The translations under genes and the position numbers were made by a program. A DNA stretch of 64,000 bases from Embleya hyalina (GTDB taxonomy: Bacteria; Actinomycetota; Actinomycetes; Streptomycetales; Streptomycetaceae): contig NZ_BIFH01000016.1 in NCBI RefSeq assembly GCF_003967355.1, positions 479,254 through 543,253 of the forward strand, in the 5' to 3' direction. The stretch's first letter is position 1; each line of letters begins with the position of its first letter. This document shows, piece after piece, positions 8,764 through 16,554 of this stretch. The notes under the pieces were generated by a model. That model did not search any database and had not been told where the DNA came from. It saw only the letters and a list, made by a program, of their open reading frames with translations.

Positions 8764-10806
8764 ATGTCCGGCACCCCACCCGAGGTCGAGCACCTGCTCC
8801 GTCGCTCGCACGCGCTCGGCGCGGATCCACGCAACACCAACTACGCCGGGGGCAACACCTCCGCCAAGGGCGTCGGCACCGACCCGGTCACCGGCACTCC
8901 GGTGGACCTGCTCTGGGTCAAGGGCTCCGGCGGCGACCTGGGCACGCTCACCGAGGACGGACTCGCGGTGCTGCGCCTGGATCGGCTGCGCGCGTTGGCG
9001 GCGGTGTACCCGGGGGACGACCGCGAGGACGAGATGGTCGCCGCGTTCGAGTTCTGCGGGCACGGTCGCGGCGGTGCCGCGCCGTCCATCGACACCGCGA
9101 TGCACGGCCTGCTCGACGCCGCGCACGTGGATCACCTTCACCCCGACTCGGGCATCGCGCTCGCCACCTCCGCCGACGGCGAGAAGCTGACCGCCGAGTG
9201 CTTCGGCGACACCGTGCTCTGGGTGCCGTGGCGTCGCCCCGGTTTTCGGCTCGGCCTGGACATCGCGGCGATCCGGGCGGCGAACCCGCGGGCGATCGGG
9301 TGCGTCCTCGGCGGGCACGGGATCACCGCGTGGGGTGAGAGCAGTGCCGAGTGCGAGCGCAATTCGCTGCACATCATCCGCACCGCCGAGGAGTTCATCG
9401 CGGCCCGATTCGACCCCGCCCGCCATCCGTTCGGCGAGCCGATCGCCGAACCGCTGCCCGAACCCGAACGCCGGGCCAGGGCCGCCGCGTTGGCCCCGCT
9501 GCTGCGCGGCCTGGCCTCGACCGACGGCGCCCGGGTCGGGCATTTCACCGACACCGCACCGGTGCTGGAGTTCCTGTCCCGCGGCGAGCACCCCCGCCTC
9601 GCCGCGCTCGGCACCTCCTGCCCGGACCACTTCCTGCGCACCAAGGTCCGCCCGCTGGTACTGGACCTGCCGGCCGACGCGCCGCTCGACCGGGTCGCGG
9701 CCCGCCTGCGCGAACTGCACGCCGACTACCGGGCCGACTACGCCGCCTACTACGCGCGCCACGCCGAACCCGACTCGCCGGCCATGCGCGGCGCCGACCC
9801 GGCGATCGTCCTGGTGCCCGGGGTGGGCATGTTCTCGTTCGGCGCGGACAAGCGCACCGCCCGCGTGGCGGGCGAGTTCTACCTCAACGCGATCAACGTG
9901 ATGCGCGGCGCCGAGACCGTCTCCACCTACGCGCCGATCGACGAGCGGGAGAAGTTCCGGATCGAGTACTGGGCCCTGGAGGAGGCCAAGTTGGCCCGCC
10001 TGCCCCGGCCGCGCCCGCTGGCCGCCCGGGTGGCCCTGGTCACCGGCGCCGGTTCGGGTATCGGCCGGGCCATCGCGGAACGCCTGGTCGCGGAGGGCGC
10101 GTGCGTGGTGGTCGCGGACCGGGACACGGCGAGCGCGACGGCGGTGGCCGCCTCCCTGGGCGGTGCGGACCGGGCCGTGCCGGTGACCGTGGACGTGACC
10201 TCCGAGGCGGGCGTCGCGGCCGCCTTCGCCACCGCCGCGCTGGCGTTCGGCGGGGTGGACCTGGTGGTCAACAACGCCGGACTGTCCATCTCCAAGCCGC
10301 TGTTGGAGACCACGGCACAGGACTGGGACGTGCAGCACGACGTGATGGCGCGCGGCTCGTTCCTGGTCGCGCGCGAGGCGGCCCGGACCATGATCGAACA
10401 GGGCCTGGGCGGCGACATCGTCTACATCGTGTCCAAGAACGGCGTCTTCGCCGGCCCGAACAACATCGCCTACGGCGCGACCAAGGCCGATCAGGCCCAC
10501 CAGGTGCGGCTGTTGGCGGCCGAACTCGGTCCGCACGGGATCCGGGTCAACGGCGTCAACCCCGACGGCGTGGTGCGCGGATCCGGCATCTTCGCGGCCG
10601 GGTGGGGCGCGCAACGGGCCGCGGTGTACGGGGTCGAGGAGGAGAAGTTGGGCGAGTACTACGCGCAGCGCACCCTGCTCAAGCGGGAGGTGTTGCCGGA
10701 GCACGTGGCCAACGCGGTGTTCGCGCTGACCGCCGGCGACCTCTCGCACACCACGGGCCTGCACATCCCCGTCGACGCGGGCGTCGCCGCGGCGTTCCTG
10801 CGATGA
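8764..10806 (+). CDS. rhaEW: Bifunctional rhamnulose-1-phosphate aldolase / short-chain dehydrogenase
   Basis: Fusion enzyme of 680 residues. Residues ~1-400 are a class II aldolase/adducin domain (NYAGGNTSAKG, HLHPDSGIALATS, GGHGITAWG) expected to split L-rhamnulose-1-phosphate into DHAP and L-lactaldehyde. Residues ~420-680 are a short-chain dehydrogenase (VTGAGSGIGRAIA for NAD binding, NNAG, Tyr/Lys in IAYGATKAD) expected to oxidise lactaldehyde to lactate. The same fusion (RhaEW) is known from other bacteria that lack separate enzymes. ATG 8764 follows GAGGAGACCC. The stop overlaps the rhaB start (ATGA), indicating translational coupling. Confidence 0.92.
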   Translation: MSGTPPEVEHLLRRSHALGADPRNTNYAGGNTSAKGVGTDPVTGTPVDLLWVKGSGGDLGTLTEDGLAVLRLDRLRALAAVYPGDDREDEMVAAFEFCGHGRGGAAPSIDTAMHGLLDAAHVDHLHPDSGIALATSADGEKLTAECFGDTVLWVPWRRPGFRLGLDIAAIRAANPRAIGCVLGGHGITAWGESSAECERNSLHIIRTAEEFIAARFDPARHPFGEPIAEPLPEPERRARAAALAPLLRGLASTDGARVGHFTDTAPVLEFLSRGEHPRLAALGTSCPDHFLRTKVRPLVLDLPADAPLDRVAARLRELHADYRADYAAYYARHAEPDSPAMRGADPAIVLVPGVGMFSFGADKRTARVAGEFYLNAINVMRGAETVSTYAPIDEREKFRIEYWALEEAKLARLPRPRPLAARVALVTGAGSGIGRAIAERLVAEGACVVVADRDTASATAVAASLGGADRAVPVTVDVTSEAGVAAAFATAALAFGGVDLVVNNAGLSISKPLLETTAQDWDVQHDVMARGSFLVAREAARTMIEQGLGGDIVYIVSKNGVFAGPNNIAYGATKADQAHQVRLLAAELGPHGIRVNGVNPDGVVRGSGIFAAGWGAQRAAVYGVEEEKLGEYYAQRTLLKREVLPEHVANAVFALTAGDLSHTTGLHIPVDAGVAAAFLR

Positions 10807-12314
10807 ACACACGCAACCGGCAGGGGAGTTCCCCCGGCGTCTTCGCCGCCGTCGATCTCGGCGCCTCCAGCGGCCGGGTGCTGGCCGGTCGGGTGGGCCC
10901 CGAGGTGCTGAGCGTCACCGAGGCGCACCGCTTCGTCAACCGTCCGGTGCGCGTCGGCGGCACCCCGTACTGGGACGTCCTGGCCCTGTACGGCGGGGTC
11001 CTGGACGGCCTGCGGGCCGCGGGCCGCACCACCGCGGGCACGCCGACGAGCATCGGAATCGACGCGTGGGCGGTCGACTTCGGACTGCTCGACGCGAGCG
11101 GCACGCTGCTCGGCAACCCGGTGCACTACCGCGACGAGCGCACCGCCGGCGTCCCCGAGCGAGTGCACGCCCGCGTCCCCGCCGCACGGCTGTACGCCGT
11201 CACCGGAATCCAACACGCGAGCTTCACCACCCTCCATCAACTCGTCGCGGCGGCCGCGACCCCGCAGTTCGGCCCGGCCCGGCGGGCGCTGCTGATCCCG
11301 GACCTGATCTCCTACTGGTTGACCGGCGAGGCCGGTACCGAGCTGACCAACGCCTCCACCACCGGACTCCTCGACCCGGACACCCGGCGCTGGTCCACCG
11401 GGATCATGGCCGAACTCGACCTCGACCCGGGCCTGTTCGCTCCACTGCGCGCACCCGGCGCGGCGGCCGGCACGCTCACCGACGACGTTTCGGCGGAGAC
11501 CGGACTGCCCACCGGGGTCCGGGTCACCGCCGTCGGCTCGCACGACACCGCCTCGGCCGTGGTCGCCGTCCCCGCCCGCGACGAGCGCTTCGCCTACATC
11601 TCCAGCGGGACCTGGTCGCTGGTCGGCGTCGAACTCGACGCGCCGGTGCGCACCGAGGAGAGCCGGCGGGCGAACTTCACCAACGAACTGGGCGTCGACG
11701 GCACGGTGCGCTACCTGCGCAACGTGATGGGCCTGTGGCTGCTCCAGGAATGTATGCGGCACTGGGACCGGCTCGGCCGGCCGCGATCGCTGGACCGGCT
11801 GCTCGACGACGCGGCGCGGGTGGCGCCGCTGCGCTCCCTCGTGGACGCGGGCGATCCCGCCTTCCTGCCGCCCGGCGACATGCCCGAGCGCGTCGCGGCG
11901 GCCTGCCGCCGGGCGGGCGAGCCGGTCCCGAGGACGCCGGGGGAGACGGTGCGCTGCATCCTGGACAGCCTCGCGCTCGCCTACCGTCGGGCGGTACGGG
12001 ACGCGCAACGCCTGTCCGGGCGCACCGTCGACGTGGTGCACGTGGTCGGCGGCGGCGCGCTGAACACGCTGCTGTGCCAGGCGACCGCCGACGCGTGCGG
12101 CCTGCCGGTGGTGGCCGGGCCGACCGAGGCCGCGGCGCTCGGCAACCTGCTCGTTCAGGCCCGGGCCGCCGGGACCGTACCCGGCTCGCTCGCGGATCTG
12201 CGCGCGCTGGTCCGGACCACTCAGCCGCTGCGCCGCTACGAACCCCGCCCCGACGCGGGCGACTGGGCCCGAGCCGCCGACCGCCTGCCGAAGCGCACCG
12301 AATCACCGGCCTGA
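10803..12314 (+). CDS. rhaB: Rhamnulokinase
   Basis: Phosphorylates L-rhamnulose at C1 with ATP; FGGY carbohydrate kinase family, 503 residues. Seen motifs: AAVDLGASSGRV (phosphate 1 loop), GIDAWAVDFGLLD with the catalytic Asp, HYRDERT, TAVGSHDTASAV, ISSGTWSLVGVE and VVGGGALNTLLCQ (adenosine region). ATG overlaps the preceding TGA in an ATGA arrangement, so it is co-translated with the aldolase fusion. Length is normal for the family. Confidence 0.95.
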   Translation: MNTRNRQGSSPGVFAAVDLGASSGRVLAGRVGPEVLSVTEAHRFVNRPVRVGGTPYWDVLALYGGVLDGLRAAGRTTAGTPTSIGIDAWAVDFGLLDASGTLLGNPVHYRDERTAGVPERVHARVPAARLYAVTGIQHASFTTLHQLVAAAATPQFGPARRALLIPDLISYWLTGEAGTELTNASTTGLLDPDTRRWSTGIMAELDLDPGLFAPLRAPGAAAGTLTDDVSAETGLPTGVRVTAVGSHDTASAVVAVPARDERFAYISSGTWSLVGVELDAPVRTEESRRANFTNELGVDGTVRYLRNVMGLWLLQECMRHWDRLGRPRSLDRLLDDAARVAPLRSLVDAGDPAFLPPGDMPERVAAACRRAGEPVPRTPGETVRCILDSLALAYRRAVRDAQRLSGRTVDVVHVVGGGALNTLLCQATADACGLPVVAGPTEAAALGNLLVQARAAGTVPGSLADLRALVRTTQPLRRYEPRPDAGDWARAADRLPKRTESPA

Positions 12315-12423
12315 CGCCACCGCCGGTCGCGGTTCGAGGATCCGCCCCGGCACCGCATAGGCTGCCGGGGTGGGACCCGCCGGCCCGACCCCGGACCGGC
12401 CTGGAGAAGCGGATCGATCCCGG

Positions 12424-13446
12424 ATGACGACGTCGAGCATCAAAGAGGTGGCCCATCGGGCCGGTGTGTCGGTGGGCACGGTGTCCAACGTGCTCAACCA
12501 TCCCGAGCGGGTGGCCGAGTCCACCCGCAACCGGGTGCTCGAAGCGGTGGAACTGCTCGGCTTCGTGCGCAACGACTCGGCCCGGTCGCTGCGTTCGGGC
12601 GTGGCCAACACGGTCGGCCTGATCGTCCTCGACGTGGCCAACCCGTTCTTCACCGACGTCGCGCGCGGCGTCGAGGACGTCTGCAACGAGTCCGGTTCGG
12701 TGGTCATCCTCTGCAACTCGGACGACTCCGGAACCAAGCAGGAGCGATACCTGCGCGTGCTTCAGGAACAGCGGGTACGCGGCGTGCTGGTCACTCCCGC
12801 CCGCGACACCGAACTGCCGGTGGCCGAACTGCGCGCCCGGGGCCTGGCAGTGGTGCTGCTCGATCGCGGCGGCGAGCGGGCGGACCTGTGCTCGGTGGCG
12901 GTGGACGACGTGCTGGGCGGCCGGTTGGCCGCCGAACACCTGGTGGCGGCCGGGCATCGCGCGTTCGCGTACGTGTCCGGCCCGCTGTCCATCCGCCAGT
13001 GCGAGGACCGCCGCCGCGGCATGCGCGCCGCGCTCCGCGACGCGGGCCTGCGGCTCGGTACCTCCACCCGCGACGTCACGGTCCCCGCGATGAACGCGAG
13101 ATCCGGCGCCGAGGCGGCCCGGCGTCTGCTCGACGCGGGCACCTTGCCGTCGGCGATCTTCTGCGCCAACGACCTGCTGGCCATGGGCCTGATGCGCGAG
13201 TTGCTGCGGGCCGGCGTGCGCGTGCCGCGGGACGTCGCGGTGGTGGGCTACGACGACATCGAGTTCGCGGCGGCCTCGGCGGTCCCGCTGACCTCGGTAC
13301 GCCAGCCCACCTACCGCCTCGGTCGTACCGCCGCCGAACTCCTCCTCGAGGAGAGCGAACACCCCGACACCCACACCCACCGCCAGGTGGTCTTCCGCCC
13401 GGAACTGGTGATCCGCGAGTCGACGGCCGACGGAGGCGGGGCCTGA
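12424..13446 (+). CDS. LacI-family transcriptional regulator, probable rhamnose repressor
   Basis: 340 residues. The N-terminal LacI helix-turn-helix reads SIKEVAHRAGVSVGTVSNVLN, followed by the hinge (RSLRSGVANTVGLIVLDVANPF) and a periplasmic-binding-protein-like effector domain ending in RPELVIRESTA. It lies 109 bases after rhaB on the same strand, and the only LacI-type palindrome I see is directly before rhaI, so it is probably the local rhamnose-responsive repressor; this is inference from position and operator symmetry. It may also bind other rhamnoside genes elsewhere. Confidence 0.88.
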   Translation: MTTSSIKEVAHRAGVSVGTVSNVLNHPERVAESTRNRVLEAVELLGFVRNDSARSLRSGVANTVGLIVLDVANPFFTDVARGVEDVCNESGSVVILCNSDDSGTKQERYLRVLQEQRVRGVLVTPARDTELPVAELRARGLAVVLLDRGGERADLCSVAVDDVLGGRLAAEHLVAAGHRAFAYVSGPLSIRQCEDRRRGMRAALRDAGLRLGTSTRDVTVPAMNARSGAEAARRLLDAGTLPSAIFCANDLLAMGLMRELLRAGVRVPRDVAVVGYDDIEFAAASAVPLTSVRQPTYRLGRTAAELLLEESEHPDTHTHRQVVFRPELVIRESTADGGGA

Positions 13447-13467
13447 TGGGCCCCGCCGCCGTCGGTG

Positions 13468-13500
13468 CCGCCCGGCGCGCGTCGTGGGCGCGCCGGGCGG
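13468..13500. terminator. Bidirectional hairpin between LacI regulator and collagenase
   Basis: CCGCCCGGCGCGC pairs perfectly with GCGCGCCGGGCGG (13 bp, 7-base loop), between two convergent stop codons. Confidence 0.75.
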
Positions 13501-13506
13501 GGTCGG

Positions 13507-16083
13507 TCAGTAGCTCGTCGTCACCGAGGTGCCGGCGAACGCCTGCTGTCCGTAGAGGGAGATGTAGTGGTAGCCCTCGGGCGGTGCCGTGATGGTCAGG
13601 GTCTCCGCGTTGCCCGATTGGGTGGACTTGGCGGTGTAGGCCGTGGGCGTCGCCCAGTTGTCACCGTTGTAGTAGAGGTCGGCGTTGCCGGTACCACCGG
13701 CGGTGACGATGTTCAGACGCGCGGTTCCCGCCGGGATGTGGATGTAGAACCAGGCGGTTCCGTTCGCGTCGGCCGAGACCGCGGTGCGGCTGCAGTTCTT
13801 GCCCAGGGCGCGGGTGTCGGGGTCCGTGCACGCGGTGGTGCCTCCGCCGCCGGTGACCGTGACGCCGTGGCTGACGGTCGCGGTGGCGCCGCCGTTGTCG
13901 GTGACGGTCAGCTTCACGGTGTAGGTGCCGGCCGCGTACGTCTTGGTCGGGTTGGCCGCGGTCGAGGTGGTGCCGTCGCCGAAGTCCCAGGCGCGGGAGG
14001 CGATGGTGCCGTCGGAGTCGGTGGAGGTGTCGGTGAAGGCGACCGACGTACCGCTGACCGCGCTGGTGAACTCGGCCGTCGGCGGGCGGTTGGTGGGCGT
14101 GCCACCGCCACCGCACCCGCCCGCCGCGCAGGCGGCCAGCCAGGTGTACCAGTCGCTGTCGTAGCGGGTGCCGATGGTGGAGGTCAGGAAGGTGCGCGCG
14201 CCGGCCCAGTCGCCGGTGCGGTAGTAGCCGAGCAGGCGGGTGATGTCCGCCGGGTGCTTCTCCAGCATGTAGCGCACGCCGAGGTAGCCCCAGCGGTAGA
14301 TGCGGGTCGTGTCGTTGGAGTAGGTGGTGTCGAAGACGGTACTCAGCGCGTAGGTGTGCTTGCCCGCCTCGGTGATCGCGGCGTCGTAGGGCAGGTTGCG
14401 GTAGGAGTAGGAGACGTACTCCGCGAAGCCCTCGATCCACCAGATGGTCGGCGTGCTCACGCCCGCGTCGAAGTCGCCGAACATGTCGAACCGGCCGTCG
14501 AGGTAGTGCGTGTACTCGTGGTTGAGGTTCCAGATCTCGAACGCGGGCCGGGTCCATTCGGCCTCGTAGGCGATGAACCGCGGCTGGTTGCCGGTCGCGC
14601 TCGGGTCGCCTTCGAGGTACATGCCGCCGTTGTTGGTGTCGATGCCGAAGATGGCGCCGGCGTAGGTCTGGTAGTCGGCGCTGGAGTGGAAGACCACCAC
14701 CTCGATCGTGGTGTTGTGGTCGTTGGCCACCGCACCGCTGTCCTTGACCACGCCGTGGAAGTACGAGTCCTGGTTGCGCAGGCTCGTGCAGGCGGTGGCG
14801 AGGTTGGCCTGGCTGATCTCCTGGGCCCGGATGCGGATGCTCGGGCTACAGGTGTAGTCGATGGTCAGTACCGCCGCGGTCAGCCGCGCCTGGAGGTTGC
14901 AGGTGTCGTAGTAGGCGCACTGCGTCTTGTCGTAGTAGTCGGTGCCCGAGGCCAGCACGACCCACATCGCCGCGGTCGGCCCGGTGATCGAGGTGGCGCT
15001 CAGGTGGGCGCGCACCATCGGGCGCACCCGGGACTGGAGGCTCGCGTACTGGAGGAAGCGGGCCAGTTCGCGGCCCGAGTTGACGGTCAGGTAGGCGCGG
15101 TCGGTGCCGAGCAGGTCCCGGTGTGCCCTCGCGAAGGCGTCGACCGCGTCGACGGTGCTCGGGTCGGACTGCACGGCGGTGACGAACTCGGGTACCTGGT
15201 GGCCGCGGAAGAGCACGGTGAAGACGTTGTTGACCGAGGCCTTCATCCACCAGGACGCGTCGTACGAGCTGTTGTAGCCCGCCAACAGCCGCTTGACCAC
15301 GTAGAGATAGCGGGCGTTCTCCTGGGCGCTGTCGATCAGGGTGACCGCCTCGGCCAGCGTCTCGCCGTTGGCGTCGGTGACGTCCGAGGAGTGCGAGTTG
15401 GCGTAGAAGGCGTCCAGGCCGGAGCGGATCGCGGTCTTCAGCGCGGGGCCGTAAGTGCCCACCGTGGTCGGGTCGTACCACTGCACGTAGTAGCCCGCAC
15501 GCAGGAAGAGCACCACCTGCGGCGCGCTCGTGCCGCTGTTGCCGGGGTAGGAGCCGGCGAGGTCGCGCAGAGCGTAGGCGACCGTGGTCATCTGCTCTTC
15601 GCGAAAGATCGAGCGGGCGTCGCTCCCGGAGACGGTGAACAGTGTGTTCACGCACTCCGTCGTCGATGCCTTGATCTGCGTGACCAGCGCGGCGCCGGTG
15701 CGGCTCGCGAAGTCGGCGACCGAGCAACCGGCCGCGGCGGCCTGCCGGTTCGTCGTGGCCATGGACGGCCGGGCCGGCCGGGCGGCCGAGGCCGGGTCGT
15801 CGTAGTCGCGCCGGGCGTTGTCGGACGCGTCGGCGGCCAGCGGCGGCTGGTCGGGTACCGACAGCGGCCTGCCTCGAGTGTGCGGGGACTGGTCGGCCGA
15901 GGCACTGGGGGGTGCCCCGAGCGGTGCGGCCACGGGGATCGGGGCCGCCGCGCCGGGATCGGCGGGGGCGGCCGATCCGGGCTGGGTGAACAACCCGAAG
16001 CCCATGGCGAGTGATACGGCAACCACCGCGACGCGGCGGAGTCTTCCCTGTCGTGCCGAATGGGTCGATCGATTGGTTCGCAA
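13507..16083 (-). CDS. Secreted M9-like collagenase with PKD and PPC domains
   Basis: Extracellular zinc metalloprotease of 858 residues related to Vibrio/Clostridium collagenases. The start is TTG at 16083 with GGAG seven bases upstream; it gives a clean signal peptide (Arg-rich start, VAVVAVSLAMGFGLF, then GSAAPADPG). Upstream residues in the open frame look non-coding. An N-terminal M9N activator-like region is followed by the catalytic HEYTH at residues 522-526 (WNLNHEYTHYLDGRFD) and the downstream Glu region WWIEGFAEYVSY. A PKD domain (~668-744) and a C-terminal PPC domain (~748-858) are the usual collagen-binding accessory modules. It diverges from a chitinase, with palindromes in between. 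Confidence 0.92.
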   Translation of the reverse strand: MRTNRSTHSARQGRLRRVAVVAVSLAMGFGLFTQPGSAAPADPGAAAPIPVAAPLGAPPSASADQSPHTRGRPLSVPDQPPLAADASDNARRDYDDPASAARPARPSMATTNRQAAAAGCSVADFASRTGAALVTQIKASTTECVNTLFTVSGSDARSIFREEQMTTVAYALRDLAGSYPGNSGTSAPQVVLFLRAGYYVQWYDPTTVGTYGPALKTAIRSGLDAFYANSHSSDVTDANGETLAEAVTLIDSAQENARYLYVVKRLLAGYNSSYDASWWMKASVNNVFTVLFRGHQVPEFVTAVQSDPSTVDAVDAFARAHRDLLGTDRAYLTVNSGRELARFLQYASLQSRVRPMVRAHLSATSITGPTAAMWVVLASGTDYYDKTQCAYYDTCNLQARLTAAVLTIDYTCSPSIRIRAQEISQANLATACTSLRNQDSYFHGVVKDSGAVANDHNTTIEVVVFHSSADYQTYAGAIFGIDTNNGGMYLEGDPSATGNQPRFIAYEAEWTRPAFEIWNLNHEYTHYLDGRFDMFGDFDAGVSTPTIWWIEGFAEYVSYSYRNLPYDAAITEAGKHTYALSTVFDTTYSNDTTRIYRWGYLGVRYMLEKHPADITRLLGYYRTGDWAGARTFLTSTIGTRYDSDWYTWLAACAAGGCGGGGTPTNRPPTAEFTSAVSGTSVAFTDTSTDSDGTIASRAWDFGDGTTSTAANPTKTYAAGTYTVKLTVTDNGGATATVSHGVTVTGGGGTTACTDPDTRALGKNCSRTAVSADANGTAWFYIHIPAGTARLNIVTAGGTGNADLYYNGDNWATPTAYTAKSTQSGNAETLTITAPPEGYHYISLYGQQAFAGTSVTTSY

Positions 16084-16296
16084 AGACCGTCTCCTTGCGG
16101 AACAGAGGGCACGCGCACGCGCGCCTCCGATGAGGGGTGGTGCAACGGCATGAGCGGTTTCGTCGCCGGCCCCGTTTCGGGGAGAGAGGCGGAGCCGGCG
16201 CGTGCGTGGTACTGCTCGCTGCCTCGCCGGAAGAGCCCACGCCGGCAAGGCAGTTGGTGCCGCCGTGGACCGGAAGGGGAGCGTCCGGGCCGCTGC

Positions 16297-16315
16297 GTGA
16301 CATGTACCATGTCAC
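16297..16315. promoter_or_regulatory. Perfect inverted repeat between collagenase and chitinase
   Basis: GTGACATG-TAC-CATGTCAC, 8-bp arms with a 3-base centre, roughly midway between the two divergent starts (214 bases from collagenase, 240 from chitinase). The symmetry and size suit a dimeric regulator; the regulator is unknown. Confidence 0.55.
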
Positions 16316-16433
16316 AAATCACATTTTGCGTGAAGGGGTATCGAACACCGAGTGCGGCCAACGAAACGGCAGCGGGCGCAGGGGGGTTCGGGTGGGCCGA
16401 TTTTGCCGGGACTTGCCGGCACCTCACTGCTAC

Positions 16434-16465
16434 TGGTCTAGACCTTGATTATTGGTCCAGACCTT
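16434..16465 (+). promoter_or_regulatory. Paired direct repeats of the chi-promoter / DasR (dre) type
   Basis: TGGTCTAGACCTT (16434-16446) and TGGTCCAGACCTT (16453-16465), 19 bases apart. Streptomyces chitinase promoters carry such 12-13-bp direct repeats, and each resembles the DasR element ACTGGTCTAGACCACT. Their position about 90-120 bases before the chitinase ATG fits control by the GlcNAc-responsive regulator DasR (known of the family; binding here is inferred). Confidence 0.8.
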
Positions 16466-16554
16466 CATTACGCTCGCTCTACTGTGTGAGCCGGACAACC
16501 CGGCTCATTGTGGGGCACAGGTTCTCCGTCGGATCCCGAAATCCAGGAGCACCC

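Larger units (their letters stand above)
16084..16554. promoter_or_regulatory. Divergent collagenase/chitinase control region
   Basis: 471 bases with no gene. It is visibly richer in A/T than its surroundings from about 16300 and contains a palindrome at 16297-16315 and paired DasR-type repeats at 16434-16465, listed separately. A chitinase promoter probably lies at 16440-16500. Confidence 0.7.
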
